DNA of 64,000 nt from Owenia fusiformis. Taxonomy: Eukaryota > Annelida > Polychaeta > Sabellida > Oweniidae. Each line of letters begins with the position of its first letter. Position 1 is the first letter of the stretch. This document shows, piece by piece, positions 10,441 to 24,193 of this stretch. The position numbers and the translations under genes are program-made. The stretch spans positions 1-64,000 of the forward strand of contig CAIIXF020000125.1 in assembly GCA_903813345.2 (NCBI GenBank). Reading direction: 5' to 3'. The notes beneath the pieces were generated by a model that was not told the origin of the DNA, made no database searches, and saw only the letters and a list, made by a program, of their open reading frames with translations.

Positions 10441-11644
10441 GCAGTGTGTGTGTACACCTATAGACTCATGTTTAGGTGTAGCAAGCGTATTGGCGTAGTA
10501 ATATTAGCATACTATACTGTTTTTGTTCATTTAAATACCCGTAGCAGACGTAGTTGTACTTAGGGTGACCTGGCAGTGTGTATGTATACCTAAAGACTCA
10601 TGTTTAGGTGTAGCAAGCGTATTGGCGTAGTAAACATACTATACTGTTTTTCTTCAAGACGTAGCAGACGTAGTTGTATATACAGTGTGTATGTATACCT
10701 ATGGACTCGTGTTTAGGTGTAGCAAGCTTATTGGCGTAGTAAACATACTATACTGTTTTTGTTCAATTAAATAGCCGTAGCAGACGTAGTTGTACATGGG
10801 TGACCCTACAGTGTGTATGTATACTTATAGTCTCATGTTTTGGTGTAGCAGACGTAGTTGGCGTTGTCAACACAGTACATACTATGAAGTTTTCATTTTA
10901 AATAAAATAATTGTAGCAGAAGTAGCTATACCCGGGGTACACCATGGAGTGTGTGTTTACCTATAGACTCATGTTAAGATGAAGCAAGCGTAGTTGGCGG
11001 AGTAAACATACTATGCTCTTTTTATACCAAGGGTACACCATGGCAGTGTGTGTGTACACCTATAGACTCATGTTTAGGTGTAGCCAGCGTATTGGCGTAG
11101 TAATATTAGCATACTATACTGTTTTTGTTCATTTAAATACCCGTAGCAGACGTAGTTGTACTTAGGGTGACCCTACAGTGTGAATGTATACCTAAAGACT
11201 CATGTTTAGGTGTAGCAAGCGTATTGGCGTAGTAAACATACTATACTGTTTTTCTTCAAGACGTAGCAGACGTAGTTGTATATACAGTGTGTATGTATAC
11301 CTATGGACTCGTGTTTAGGTGTAGCAAGCTTATTGGCGTAGTAAACATACTATACTGTTTTTGTTCAATTAAATAGCCGTAGCAGACGTAGTTGTACATG
11401 GGTGACCCTACAGTGTGTATGTATACTTATAGTCTCATGTTTTGGTGTAGCAGACGTAGTTGGCGTTGTCAACACAGTACATACTATGAAGTTTTCATTT
11501 TAAATAAAATACTTGTAGCAGAAGTAGCTATACCTGGGGTACACCATGGAGTGTGTGTTTACCTATAGACTCATGTTAAGATGAAGCAAGCGTAGTTGGC
11601 GGAGTAAACATACTATGCTCTTTTTATACCAAGGGTACACCATG
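10441..11644. repeat. 602-bp tandem duplication (U1)
   Basis: Copies are 10441-11042 and 11043-11644, and the block's starting motif recurs again at 11645, giving spacings of 602 and 602. Each copy holds about five monomers. The copies differ by small changes such as GTAGCAAGC versus GTAGCCAGC, GACCTGGCAG versus GACCCTACAG and AATAATTG versus AATACTTG. U2 and the class B units have a single copy. Confidence 0.88.
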
Positions 11645-13320
11645 GCAGTGTGTGTGTACACCTATAGACTCATGTTTAGGTGTAGCAAGCGTATTGGCGT
11701 AGTAATATTAACATACTATACTGTTTTTGTTCATTTAAATACCCGTAGCAGACGTAGTTGTACATAGGGTGACCCTACAGTGTGTATGTATACCTATAGA
11801 CTCATGTTTAGGTGTAGCAAGCGTATTGGCGTAGTAATATTAATATACTATACTGTTTTTGTTCATTTAAATACCCGTAGCAGACGTAGTTGTACTTAGG
11901 GTGACCCTACAGTGTGTATGTATACCTATAGACTCATGTTTAGATGTAGCAAGTGTATTGGCGTAGTAAACATACTATACTGTTTTTCTTCAAGACTTAG
12001 CAGACGTAGTTGTATATACAGTGTGTATGTATACCTATGGACTCGTGTTTAGGTGTAGCAAGCTTATTGGACTTATGTTTTGGTGTAGCAGGCGTAGTTG
12101 GCGTAGTCAACGCAGTATGTAGCTATACCCAGGGTACACCATGGCAGTGTGTGTGTACACCTATAGACTCATGTTTAGGTGTAGCAAGCGTATTGGCGTA
12201 GTAATATTAGCATACTATACTGTTTTTGTTCATTTAAATACCCGTAGCAGACGTAGTTGTACTTAGGGTGACCCTACAGTATGTATGTATACCTATAGTC
12301 ACATGTTTTGGTGTAGCAGACGTAGTTGGCGTTGTCAACACACTACATACTATAAGGTTTTTATTTAAAATAAAATACTTGAAGCAGATGTAGCTATACC
12401 CAGGGTACACCATGGAGTGTGTGTGTATACCTATAGACTCATGTTTAGGTGTAGCAAGCGTATTGGCGTAGTAAACATCCTATACTGGTTTTGTTCAATT
12501 AAATAACCGTAGCAGGCGTAGTTAGCGTAGTCATCACAGTATGTAGCTATTCCCAGGGTACACCACGGCAGTGTGTGTGTACACCTATAGACTCAGGTTA
12601 AGGAGTAGCAAGCGTATTGGCGTAGTAATATTATCATACTATACTGTTTTTGTTCATTTAAATACCCGTAGCAGACGTAGTTGTACATAGGCTGACCCTA
12701 CAGTGTGTATGTATACCTATAGTCTCATGTTTTGGTGTAGCAGACGTCGTTGGCGCTGTCAACACAGTACATACATGGTGTTTTTTAAATGAAATACTTG
12801 TAGCAGAAGAAGCTATACCCAGGGTACACCATGGAGTGTGTGTGTATACCTATAGACTCATGTTTAGATGTAGCAAGCGTAGTTGGCGGAGTAAACATAC
12901 TATTCTGGTTTTGTTTTTAATTAAATACCCGTAGCAGACGTAGTTGTACATAGGGTGACCCTACAGTGTGTATGTATACCTATAGACTCATGTTTAGGTG
13001 TAGCAAGTGTATTGGCGTAGTAAACATACTATACTGTTTTTCTTCAAGACGTAGCAGACGTAGTTGTATATACAGTGTGTATGTATACCTATGGACTCGT
13101 GTTTAGGTGTAGCAAGCTTATTGGCGTAGTAAACATACTATACTATTTTTGTTCAATTAAATACCCGTAGCAGACGTAGCTGTACTTAGGGTGACCCTAC
13201 AGTGTGTATGTATACCTATAGTCTCATGTTTTGGTGTAGCAGATGTAGTTGGCGTTGTCAACACAGTACATACTATAAGGTTTTTATTTTAAATAAAATA
13301 CTTGTAGCAGAAGTAGCTGC

Positions 13321-13510
13321 AGTGTGTGTGTATACTTATACTGTGTATACTCAGGTTTACACCATGGCAGTGTACCCCAGCTATACTCAATAAAATACTC
13401 GTAGCAGACGAAACTATACCCAAGGTACACCATGGCAGTGTGTGTGTATACTTATACTGTGTATACTCAGGTTTACACCATGGCAGTGTACACCAGGGCA
13501 GTATGTGTGT
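13321..13510. repeat. Gamma pair: 116-bp direct repeat
   Basis: TATACTTATACTGTGTATAC occurs twice, 116 bp apart, each time followed by TCAGGTTTACACCATGGCAG. Between the copies lies a GCAGACGAAACTATACC segment. Equivalent pairs start near 22359, 32128, 39897, 47670 and 55439. The block is the least monomer-like part of each unit and contains the arms TACAC and GTGTA around CATGGCA. Confidence 0.8.
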
Positions 13511-15157
13511 ATACCTATAGACTCATGTTTACGTGTAGCAAGCGTAGATGGCGTAGTAAACATACTATTTTTGTTTTCAATTAAATACCCGTAGCAGACG
13601 TAGTTGTACATAGGGTGACCCTACAGTGTGTATGTATACCTATAGTCTCATGTTTTGGTGTAGCAGGCGTAGTCAGCGAAGTCAACACAGTACATACTAT
13701 GAAGTGGAAAGTTTCAATAAAATACTCGTAGCAGACGAAACTATACTCAAGGTACACCATGGCAGTGTGTGTGTATACCTATAGACTCATGTTTAGGTGT
13801 AGCAAGCATATTGGCGTAGTAAACATCCTATACTGGTTTTGTTCAATTAATTAACCGTAGCAGACGTAGTTGGACATAGGTTGACCCTATAGTGTGTATG
13901 TATACCTATGGACTCATGTTTTGGTGTAGCAGGCGTAGTTGGCGTAGTCAGCACAGTATGTAGCTATACCCAGGGTACACCATGGCAGTGTGTTTGTACA
14001 CCTATAGACTCATGTTTAGGTGTAGCAAGCGTATTGGCGTAGTAATATTAACATACTATACTGTTTTTGTTCATTTAAATACCCGTAGCAGACGTAGCTG
14101 TACTTAGGGTGACCCTACAGTGTGTATGTATACCTATGGACTCGTGTTTTGGTGTAGCAGACGTAGTTGGCGTTGTCAACACAGTACATACTATGAAGTT
14201 TTCATTTTAAATGAAATACTTGTAGCAGAAGTACCTATACCCAGGGTACACCATGGCAGTGTGTGTGTACACCTATAGACTCATGTTTAGGTGTAGCAAG
14301 CGTATTGGCGTAGTAATATTAACATACTTTACTGTTTTTGTTCATTTAAATACCCGTAGCAGACGTAGTTGCACATAGGGTGACCCTACAGTGTGTATGT
14401 ATACCTATGGACTCGTGTTTTGGTGTAGCAGACGTAGTTGGCGTTGTCAACACAGTACATACTATGAAGTTTTCATTTTATATAAAATAATTGTAGCAGA
14501 AGTAGCTATACCCAGGGTACACCATGGCAGTGTGTTTGTACACCTATAGACTCATGTTTAGGTGTAGCAAGCGTATTGGCGTAGTAATATTAACATACGT
14601 TACTGTTTTTGTTCATTTAAATACCCGTAGCAGACGTAGCTGTACTTAGGGTGACCCTACAGTGTGTTTGTATACCTATAGTCTCATGTTTTGGTGTAGC
14701 AGACGTAGTTGGCGTTGTCAACACAGTACATACTATAAGGTTTTTATTTTAAATAAAATACTTGTAGCAGAAGTAGCTATACTCAGGGTACACCATGGAG
14801 TGTGTGTGTATACCTATAGACTCATGTTTAGGTGTAGCAAGCGTATTGGCGTAGTAAACATCCTATACTGGTTTTTTTTCAATTAAATAACCGTAGCAGA
14901 CGTAGTTGGACATAGGTTGACCCTATAGTGTGTATGTATACCTATGGACTCATGTTTTGGTGTAGCAGGCGTAGTTGGCGTAGTCAACACAGTATGTAGC
15001 TATATCCAGGGTACACCATGGCAGTGTGTGTGTGTACACCTATAGACTTAAGTTAAGGAGTAGCAAGCGTATTGGCGTAGTAATATAAACATACTTTACT
15101 GTTTTTGTTCATTTAAATACCCGTAGCAGACGTAGTTGTACATAGGGTGACCCTACA

Positions 15158-18100
15158 GTGTGTATGTATACCTATAGTCTCATGTTTTGGTGTAGCAGAC
15201 GTAGTTGGCGTTGTCAACACAGTACATACTATGAAGTTTTCATTTTAAATAAAATACTTGTAGCAAAAGTAGCTATACCCAGGGTACACCATGGAGTGTG
15301 TGTGTATACCTATAGACTCATGTTTAGATGTAGCAAGCGTAGTTGGCGGAGTAAACATACTATGCTCTTTTTATACCCAGGGTACACCATGGCAGTGTGT
15401 GTGTACACCTATAGACTCATTTTTAGGTGTAGCAAGCGTATTGGCGTAGTAATACTAACATACTATACTGTTTTTGTTCATTTAAATACCCGTAGCAGAC
15501 GTAGCTGTACTTAGGGTGACCCTACAGTGTGTATGTATACCTATAGACTCATGTTTAGATGTAGCAAGCGTATTGGCTTAGTAATATTAACATACTATCC
15601 TGTTTTTGTTCATTTAAATACCCGTAGCAGACGTAGTTGTACTTAGGGTGACCCTACAGTGTGTATGTATACCTATAGACTCATGTTTATGTGTAGCAAG
15701 TGTATTGGCGTAGTAAACATACTATACTGTTTTTCTTCAAGACGTAGCATACCTAGTTGTATATACAGTGTGAATGTATACCTATGGACTCGTGTTTAGG
15801 TGTAGCAAGCTTATTGGCGTAGTAAACATACTATACTGTTTTTGTTCAATTAAATAACCGTAGCAGACGTAGTTGGACATAGGTTGACCCTATAGTGTGT
15901 ATGTATACCTATGGACTCATGTTTTGGTGTAGCAGGCGTAGTTGGCGTAGTCAACACAGTATGTAGCTATACCCAGGGTACACAATGGCACTGTGTGTGT
16001 ACACATATAGACTCATGTTTAGGTGTAGCAAGCGTATTGGCGTAGTAAACATACTATACTGTTTTTGTTCCACTAAATAGCCGTAGCAGACGTAGTTGTA
16101 CACAGGGTGACCCTACAGTGTATATGTATATCTATACTCATGTTTTGGTGTAGCAGGTGTAGTTTGCGTAGTCAACACAGTATGTAGCTATACCCTGGGT
16201 ACACCATGGCAGTGTGTGTGTATACCTATAGACTCATGTTTAGGTGTAGCAAGCGTAGTTGGCGGAGTAAACATACTATACTGTTTTTGTTTTTAATTAA
16301 ATACCCGTAGCAGACGTAGTTGTACATGGGGTGACCCTACAGTGTATATTTATACCTATAGACTCATGTTTAGGTGTAGCAAGCGTAGTTGGCGGAGTAA
16401 ACATACTATACTGTTTTTGTTTTTAATTAAATACCCGTAGCAGACGTAGTTGTACATGGGGTGACCCTACAGTGTGTATGTATACCTATAGTCTCATGTT
16501 TTGGTGTAGCAGACGTAGTTGGCGTTGTCAACACAGTACATACTATAAGGTTTTCATTTTAAATAAAATACTTGTAGCAGAAGTAGCTATACCCAGGGTA
16601 CACCATGGAGTGTGTATATACCTATAGACTCATGTTTAGATGTAGCAAGCGTAGTTGGCGGAGTAAACATACTATGCTCTTTTTATACCCAGGGTACACC
16701 ATGGCAGTGTGTACTGTTTTTGTTCATTTAAATACCCGTAGCAGACGTAGTTGTACATAGGGTGACCCTACAGTGTGTATGTATACTTATAGTCTCATGT
16801 TTTGGTGTAGCAGACGTAGTTGGCGTTGTCAACACAGTACATACTATGAAGTTTTCATTTTAAATAAAATACTTGTAGCAGAAGTAGCTATACCCAGGGT
16901 ACACCATGGAGTGTGTGTTTACCTATAGACTCATGTTTAGATGAAGCAAGCGTAGTTGGCGGAGTAAACATACTATGCTCTTTTTATACCCAGGGTACAC
17001 CATGGCAGTGTGTGTGTATACCTATAGACTCATGTTTAGGTGTAGCAAGCGTATTGGCGTAGTAAACATACTATACTGTTTTTGTTCCATTAAATAGCCG
17101 TAGCAGACGTAGTTGTACATAGGGTGACCCTACAGTGTATATGTATATCTATAGACTCATGTTTTGGTGTAGAAGGCGTAGTTTGCGTAGTCAACACAGT
17201 ATGTAGCTATACCCTGGGTACACCATGGCAGTGTGTGTGTATACCTATAGACTCATGTTATGGTGTAGCAAGCGTAGTTGGCGGAGTAAACATACTATTC
17301 TGGTTTTGTTTTTAATTAAATACCCGTAGCAGACGTAGTTGTACATAGGGTGACCCTACAGTGTATATGTATACCAATAGACTCATGTTTTGATGTAGCA
17401 GGCGTAGTTGGCGAAGTCAACACAGTACATACTATGAAGTGGTAAGTTTCAATAAAATACTAGTAGCAGACGAAACTATACCCAAGGTACACCATGGCAG
17501 TGTGTGTGTACACTTATATTGTGTATACTCAGGTTTACACCATGGCAGTGTACACCAGTGCTGTAATTGTGTGTACCTATGTAGTATGTAGCTATATCCA
17601 GGGTACACCATGGCAGTGTGTGTGTACACCCATAGACTCAAGTTAAGGAGTAGCAAGCGCATTGGCGTAGTAATATTTACATACTATACTCTTTTTGTTC
17701 ATTTAAATACCCGTAGCAGACGTAGTTGTACATGGGGTGACCCTACAGTGTGTATGTATACCTATAGTCTCATGTTTTGGTGTAGCAGACGTAGTTGGCG
17801 TTGTCAACACAGTACATACTATGAAGTTTTCATTTTAAATAAAATAATTGTAGCAGAAGTAGCTATACCCAGGGTACACCATGGCAGTGTGTGTGTACAC
17901 CTATAGACTCATGTTTAGGTGTAGCAAGCGTATTGGCGTAGTAATATTCACATACTATACTGTTTTTGTTCATTTAAATACCCGTAGCAGACGTAGTTGT
18001 ACATAGGGTGACCCTACAGTGTGTATGTATACCTATAGATTCATGTTTAGGTGTAGCAAGCGTATTGGCGTAGTAATATTAGCATACTATACTGTTTTTG

Positions 18101-21100
18101 TTCATTTAAATATCCGTAGCAGACGTATTTGTACTTAGGGTGACCCTACAGTGTGTATGTATACCTATAGACTCATGTTTAGGTGTAGCAAGCGTATTGG
18201 CGTAGTAAACATACTATACTGTTTTTCTTCAAGACGTAGCAGACGTAGTTGTATATACAGTGTGTATGTTTACCTATGGACTCGTGTTTAGGTGTAGCAA
18301 GCTTATTGTTTTTGTTCCATTAAATAGCCGTAGCAGACGTAGTTGTACATGGGTGACCCTACAATGTGTATGTATACTTATAGTCTCATGTTTTGGTGTA
18401 GCAGACGTATTTGGCGTTGTCAACACAGTACATACTATGAAGTGGAAAGTTTCAATAAAATACTCGTAGCAGACGAAACTATACTCAAGGTACACCATGG
18501 CAGTGTGTGTGTATACCTATAGACTCATGTTTAGGTGTAGCAAGCATATTGGCGTAGTAAACATCCTATACTGGTTTTGTTCAATTAAATAACCGTAGCA
18601 GACGTAGTTGGACATAGGTTGACCCTATAGTGTGTATGTATACCTATGGACTCATGTTTTGGTGTAGCAGGCGTAGTTGGCGTAGTCAGCACAGTATGTA
18701 GCTATACCCAGGGTACACCATGGCAGTGTGTTTGTACACCTATAGACTCATGTTTAGGTGTAGCAAGCGTATTGGCGTAGTAATATTAACATACTATACT
18801 GTTTTTGTTCATTTAAATACCCGTAGCAGACGTAGCTGTACTTAGGGTGACCCTACAGTGTGTTTGTATACCTTTAGTCTCATGTTTTGGTGTAGCAGAC
18901 GTAGTTGGCGTTGTCAACACAGTACATACTATAAGGTTTTTATTTTAAATAAAATACTTGTAGCAGAAGTAGCTATACCCAGGGTACACCATGGAGTGTG
19001 TGTGTATAGCTATAGACTCATGTTTAGGTGTAGCAAGCGTATTGGCGTAGTAAACATCCTATACTGGTTTTTTTCAATTAAATAACCGTAGCAGATGTAG
19101 TTGGACATAGGTTGACCCTATAGTGTGTATGTATACCTATGGACTCATGTTTTGGTGTAGCAGGCGTAGTTGGCGTAGTCAACACAGTATGTAGCTATAT
19201 CCAGGGTACACCATGGCAGTGTGTGTGTACACCTATAGACTCAAGTTAAGGAGTAGCAAGCGTATTGGCGTAGTAATATTAACATACTATACTCTTTTTG
19301 TTCATTTAAATACCCGTAGCAGACGTAGTTGTACATGGGGTGACCCTACAGTGTGTATGTATACCTATAGTCTCATGTTTTGGTGTAGCAGACGTAGTTG
19401 GCGTTGTCAACACAGTACATACTATGAAGTTTTCATTTTAAATAAAATAATTGTAGCAGAAGTAGCTATACCCAGGGTACACCATGGCAGTGTGTGTGTA
19501 CACCTATAGACTCATGTTTAGGTGTAGCAAGCGTATTGGCGTAGTAATATTAACATACTATACTGTTTTTGTTCATTTAAATACCCGTAGCAGACGTAGT
19601 TGTACATAGGGTGACCCTACAGTGTGTATGTATACGCATAGACTCATGTTTAGGTGTAGCAAGCGTATTGTTCATTTAAATATCCGTAGCAGACGTATTT
19701 GTACTTAGGGTGACCCTACAGTGTGTATGTATACCTATAGACTCATATTTAGGTGTAGCAAGCGTATTGGCGTAGTAATATTAATATACTATACTGTTTT
19801 TGTTCATTAAAATACCCGTAGCAGACGTAGTTGTACTTAGGGTGACCCTACAGTGTGTATGTATACCTATAGACTCATGTTTAGGTGTAGCAAGTGTATT
19901 GGCGTAGTAAACATACTATACTGTTTTTCTTCAAGACTTAGCAGACGTAGTTGTATATACAGTGTGTATGTATACCTATGGACTCGTGTTTAGGTGTAGC
20001 AAGCTTATTGGACTTATGTTTTGGTGTAGCAGGCGTAGTTGGCGTAGTCAATGCAGTATGTAGCTATACCCAGGGTACACCATGGCAGTGTGTGTGTACA
20101 CCTATAGACTCATGTTTAGGTGTAGCAAGCGTATTGGCGTAGTAATATTAGCATACTATACTGTTTTTGTTCATTTAAATACCCGTAGCATACGTAGTTG
20201 TACTTAGGGTGACCCTACAGTGTGTATGTATACCTAAAGACTCATGTTTAGGTGTAGCAAGCGTATTGGCGTAGTAAACATACTATACTGTTTTTCTTCA
20301 AGACGTAGTTGTATATACAGTGTGTATGTATACCTATGGACTCGTGTTTAGGTGTAGCAAGCTTATTGGCGTAGTAAACATACTATACTGTTTTTGTTCA
20401 ATTAAATAGCCGTAGCAGACGTAGTTGTACATGGGTGACCCTACAGTGTGTATGTATACTTATAGTCTCATGTTTTGGTGTAGCAGACGTAGTTGGCGTT
20501 GTCAACACAGTACATACTATGAAGTTTTCTTTTTAAATAAAATACTTGTAGCAGAAGTAGCTATACCTGGGGTACACCATGGAGTGTGTGTTTACCTATA
20601 GACTCATGTTAAGATGAAGCAAGCGTAGTTGGCGGAGTAAACATACTATGCTCTTTTTATACCAAGGGTACACCATGGCAGTGTGTGTGTACACCTATAG
20701 ACTCATGTTTAGGTGTAGCAAGCGTATTGGCGTAGTAATATTAACATAATATACTGTTTTTGTTCATTTAAATACCCGTAGCAGACGTAGTTGTACATAG
20801 GGTGACCCTACAGTGTGTATGTATACCTATAGACTCATGTTTAGGTGTAGCAAGCGTATTGGCGTAGTAATATTAATATACTATACTGTTTTTGTTCATT
20901 TAAATACCCGTAGCAGACGTAGTTGTACTTAGGGTGACCCTACAGTGTGTATGTATACCTATAGACTCTTGTTTAGGTGTAGCAAGTGTATTGGCGTAGT
21001 AAACATACTATACTGTTTTTCTTCAAGACTTAGCAGACGTAGTTGTATATACAGTGTGTATGTATACCTATGGACTCGTGTTTAGGTGTAGCAAGCTTAT

Positions 21101-24100
21101 TGGACTTATGTTTTGGTGTAGCAGGCGTAGTTGGCGTAGTCAACGCAGTATGTAGCTATACCCAGGGTACACCATGGCAGTGTGTGTGTACACCTATAGA
21201 CTCATGTTTAGGTGTAGCAAGCGTATTGGCGTAGTAATATTAGCATACTATACTGTTTTTGTTCATTTAAATACCCGAAGCAGACGTAGTTGTACTTAGG
21301 GTGACCCTACAGTATGTATGTATACCTATAGTCACATGTTTTGGTGTAGCAGACGTAGTTGGCGTTGTCAACACACTACATACTATAAGGTTTTTATTTA
21401 AAATAAAATACTTGAAGCAGATGTAGCTATACCCAGGGTACACCATGGAGTGTGTGTGTATACCTATAGACTCATGTTTAGGTGTAGCAAGCGTATTGGC
21501 GTAGTAAACATCCTATACTGGTTTTGTTCAATTAAATAACCGTAGCAGGCGTAGTTAGCGTAGTCAACACAGTATGTAGCTATTCCAAGGGTACACCACG
21601 GCAGTGTGTGTGTACACCTATAGACTCAGGTTAAGGAGTAGCAAGCGTATTGGCGTAGTAATATTATCATACTATACTGTTTTTGTTCATTTAAATACCC
21701 GTAGCAGACGTAGTTGTACATAGGCTGACCCTACAGTGTGTATGTATACCTATAGTCTCATGTTTTGGTGTAGCAGACGTCGTTGGCGCTGTCAACACAG
21801 TACATACTATAAGGTTTTCATTTTAAATGAAATACTTGTAGCAGAAGAAGCTATACCCAGGGTACACCATGGAGTGTGTGTGTATACCTATAGACTCATG
21901 TTTAGATGTAGCAAGCGTAGTTGGCGGAGTAAACATACTATTCTGGTTTTGTTTTTAATTAAATACCCGTAGCAGACGTAGTTGTACATAGGGTGACCCT
22001 ACAGTGTGTATGTATACCTATAGACTCATGTTTAGGTGTAGCAAGTGTATTGGCGTAGTAAACATACTATACTGTTTTTCTTCAAGACGTAGCAGACGTA
22101 GTTGTATATACAGTGTGTATGTATACCTATGGACTCGTGTTTAGGTGTAGCAAGCTTATTGGCGTAGTAAACATACTATATTATTTTTGTTCAATTAAAT
22201 ACCCGTAGCAGACGTAGCTGTACTTAGGGTGACCCTACAGTGTGTATGTATACCTATAGTCTCATGTTTTGGTGTAGCAGATGTAGTTGGCGTTGTCAAC
22301 ACAGTACATACTATAAGGTTTTTATTTTAAATAAAATACTTGTAGCAGAAGTAGCTGCAGTGTGTGTGTATACTTATACTGTGTATACTCAGGTTTACAC
22401 CATGGCAGTGTACCCCAGCTATACTCAATAAAATACTCGTAGCAGACGAAACTATACCCAAGGTACACCATGGCAGTGTGTGTGTATACTTATACTGTGT
22501 ATACTCAGGTTTACACCATGGCAGTGTACACCAGGGCAGTATGTGTGTATACCTATAGACTCATGTTTACGTGTAGCAAGCGTAGATGGCGTAGTAAACA
22601 TACTATTTTTGTTTTCAATTAAATACCCGTAGCAGACGTAGTTGTACATAGGGTGACCCTACAGTGTGTATGTATACCTATAGTCTCATGTTTTGGTGTA
22701 GCAGGCGTAGTCAGCGAAGTCAACACAGTACATACTATGAAGTGGAAAGTTTCAATAAAATACTCGTAGCAGACGAAACTATACTCAAGGTACACCATGG
22801 CAGTGTGTGTGTATACCTATAGACTCATGTTTAGGTGTAGCAAGCATATTGGCGTAGTAAACATCCTATACTGGTTTTGTTCAATTAAATAACCGTAGCA
22901 GACGTAGTTGGACATAGGTTGACCCTATAGTGTGTATGTATACCTATGGACTCATGTTTTGGTGTAGCAGGCGTAGTTGGCGTAGTCAGCACAGTATGTA
23001 GCTATACCCAGGGTACACCATGGCAGTGTGTTTGTACACCTATAGACTCATGTTTAGGTGTAGCAAGCGTATTGGCGTAGTAATATTAACATACTATACT
23101 GTTTTTGTTCATTTAAATACCCGTAGCAGACGTAGCTGTACTTAGGGTGACCCTACAGTGTGTATGTATACCTATGGACTCGTGTTTTGGTGTAGCAGAC
23201 GTAGTTGGCGTTGTCAACACAGTACATACTATGAAGTTTTCATTTTAAATGAAAAACTTGTAGCAGAAGTACCTATACCCAGGGTACACCATGGCAGTGT
23301 GTGTGTACACCTATAGACTCATGTTTAGGTGTAGCAAGCGTATTGGCGTAGTAATATTAACATACTTTACTGTTTTTGTTCATTTAAATACCCGTAGCAG
23401 ACGTAGTTGTACATAGGGTGACCCTACAGTGTGTATGTATACCTATGGACTCGTGTTTTGGTGTAGTAGACGTAGTTGGCGTTGTCAACACAGTACATAC
23501 TATGAAGTTTTCATTTTATATAAAATAATTGTAGCAGAAGTAGCTATACCCAGGGTACACCATGGCAGTGTGTTTGTACACCTATAGACTCATGTTTAGG
23601 TGTAGCAAGCGTATTGGCGTAGTAATATTAACATACGTTACTGTTTTTGTTCATTTAAATACCCGTAGCAGACGTAGCTGTACTTAGGGTGACCCTACAG
23701 TGTGTTTGTATACCTATAGTCTCATGTTTTGGTGTAGCAGACGTAGTTGGCGTTGTCAACACAGTACATACTATAAGGTTTTTATTTTAAATAAAATACT
23801 TGTAGCAGAAGTAGCTATACTCAGGGTACACCATGGAGTGTGTGTGTATACCTATAGACTCATGTTTAGGTGTAGCAAGCGTATTGGCGTAGTAAACATC
23901 CTATACTGGTTTTTTTTCAATTAAATAACCGTAGCAGACGTAGTTGGACATAGGTTGACCCTATAGTGTGTATGTATACCTATGGACTCATGTTTTGGTG
24001 TAGCAGGCGTAGTTGGCGTAGTCAACACAGTATGTAGCTATATCCAGGGTACACCATGGCAGTGTGTGTGTACACCTATAGACTTAAGTTAAGGAGTAGC

Positions 24101-24193
24101 AAGCGTATTGGCGTAGTAATATAAACATACTTTACTGTTTTTGTTCATTTAAATACCCGTAGCAGACGTAGCTGTACTTAGGGTGACCCTACA
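15158..24193. repeat. HOR unit U2 (9036 bp), class A2
   Basis: Colinear with U1 and U3, but with one copy of the 602-bp block and a 9-bp loss in the CTTCAAGACGTAG monomer near 20305. Private A2 markers shared with U4-U6 include GTAGCATACGTAG (near 20190), GACTCTTGTTTAGG (near 20965) and ACCCGAAGCAGACG (near 21272). It carries the tandem 130-bp monomer at 16225-16484. It is the best available model for the parent of the class B units. Confidence 0.9.
16225..16484. repeat. 130-bp monomer duplicated in tandem
   Basis: Copies are 16225-16354 and 16355-16484, each with GTAGCAAGCGTAGTTGGCGG and TTTTTAATTAAATACCC. They differ slightly at the beginning of the second (CAGTGTATATTTATA). U1 has only one (6711-6840). 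U3-U7 have the pair, at 25261, 35030, 42803, 50572 and 58341, each spanning 260 bp. Confidence 0.88.

Larger units (their letters stand above)
5644..15157. repeat. HOR unit U1 (9514 bp), class A1
   Basis: Full-length unit colinear with U3 (24194-33962). The 255-bp length difference is fully explained: U1 lacks the extra 130-bp monomer that U2-U7 carry and the 127-bp monomer of U3 and U7, and has two extra bases (one extra GT) near 15027. A1 markers are the 602-bp tandem duplication (10441-11644), GACCTGGCAGTG near 10567, ACATGGTGTTTTTTAAATG near 12774 and CAATTAATTAACCG near 13843. It carries a 33-bp internal deletion at 10026/10027, shared with U2, U3 and U7. Confidence 0.9.

Noticed and set aside
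13321-13510. Transposon insertion at the gamma block
   Set aside because: No terminal inverted repeats, target-site duplication or coding remnants; the pieces resemble beta monomer segments (CACCATGGCAGTG, GTAGCAGACG).
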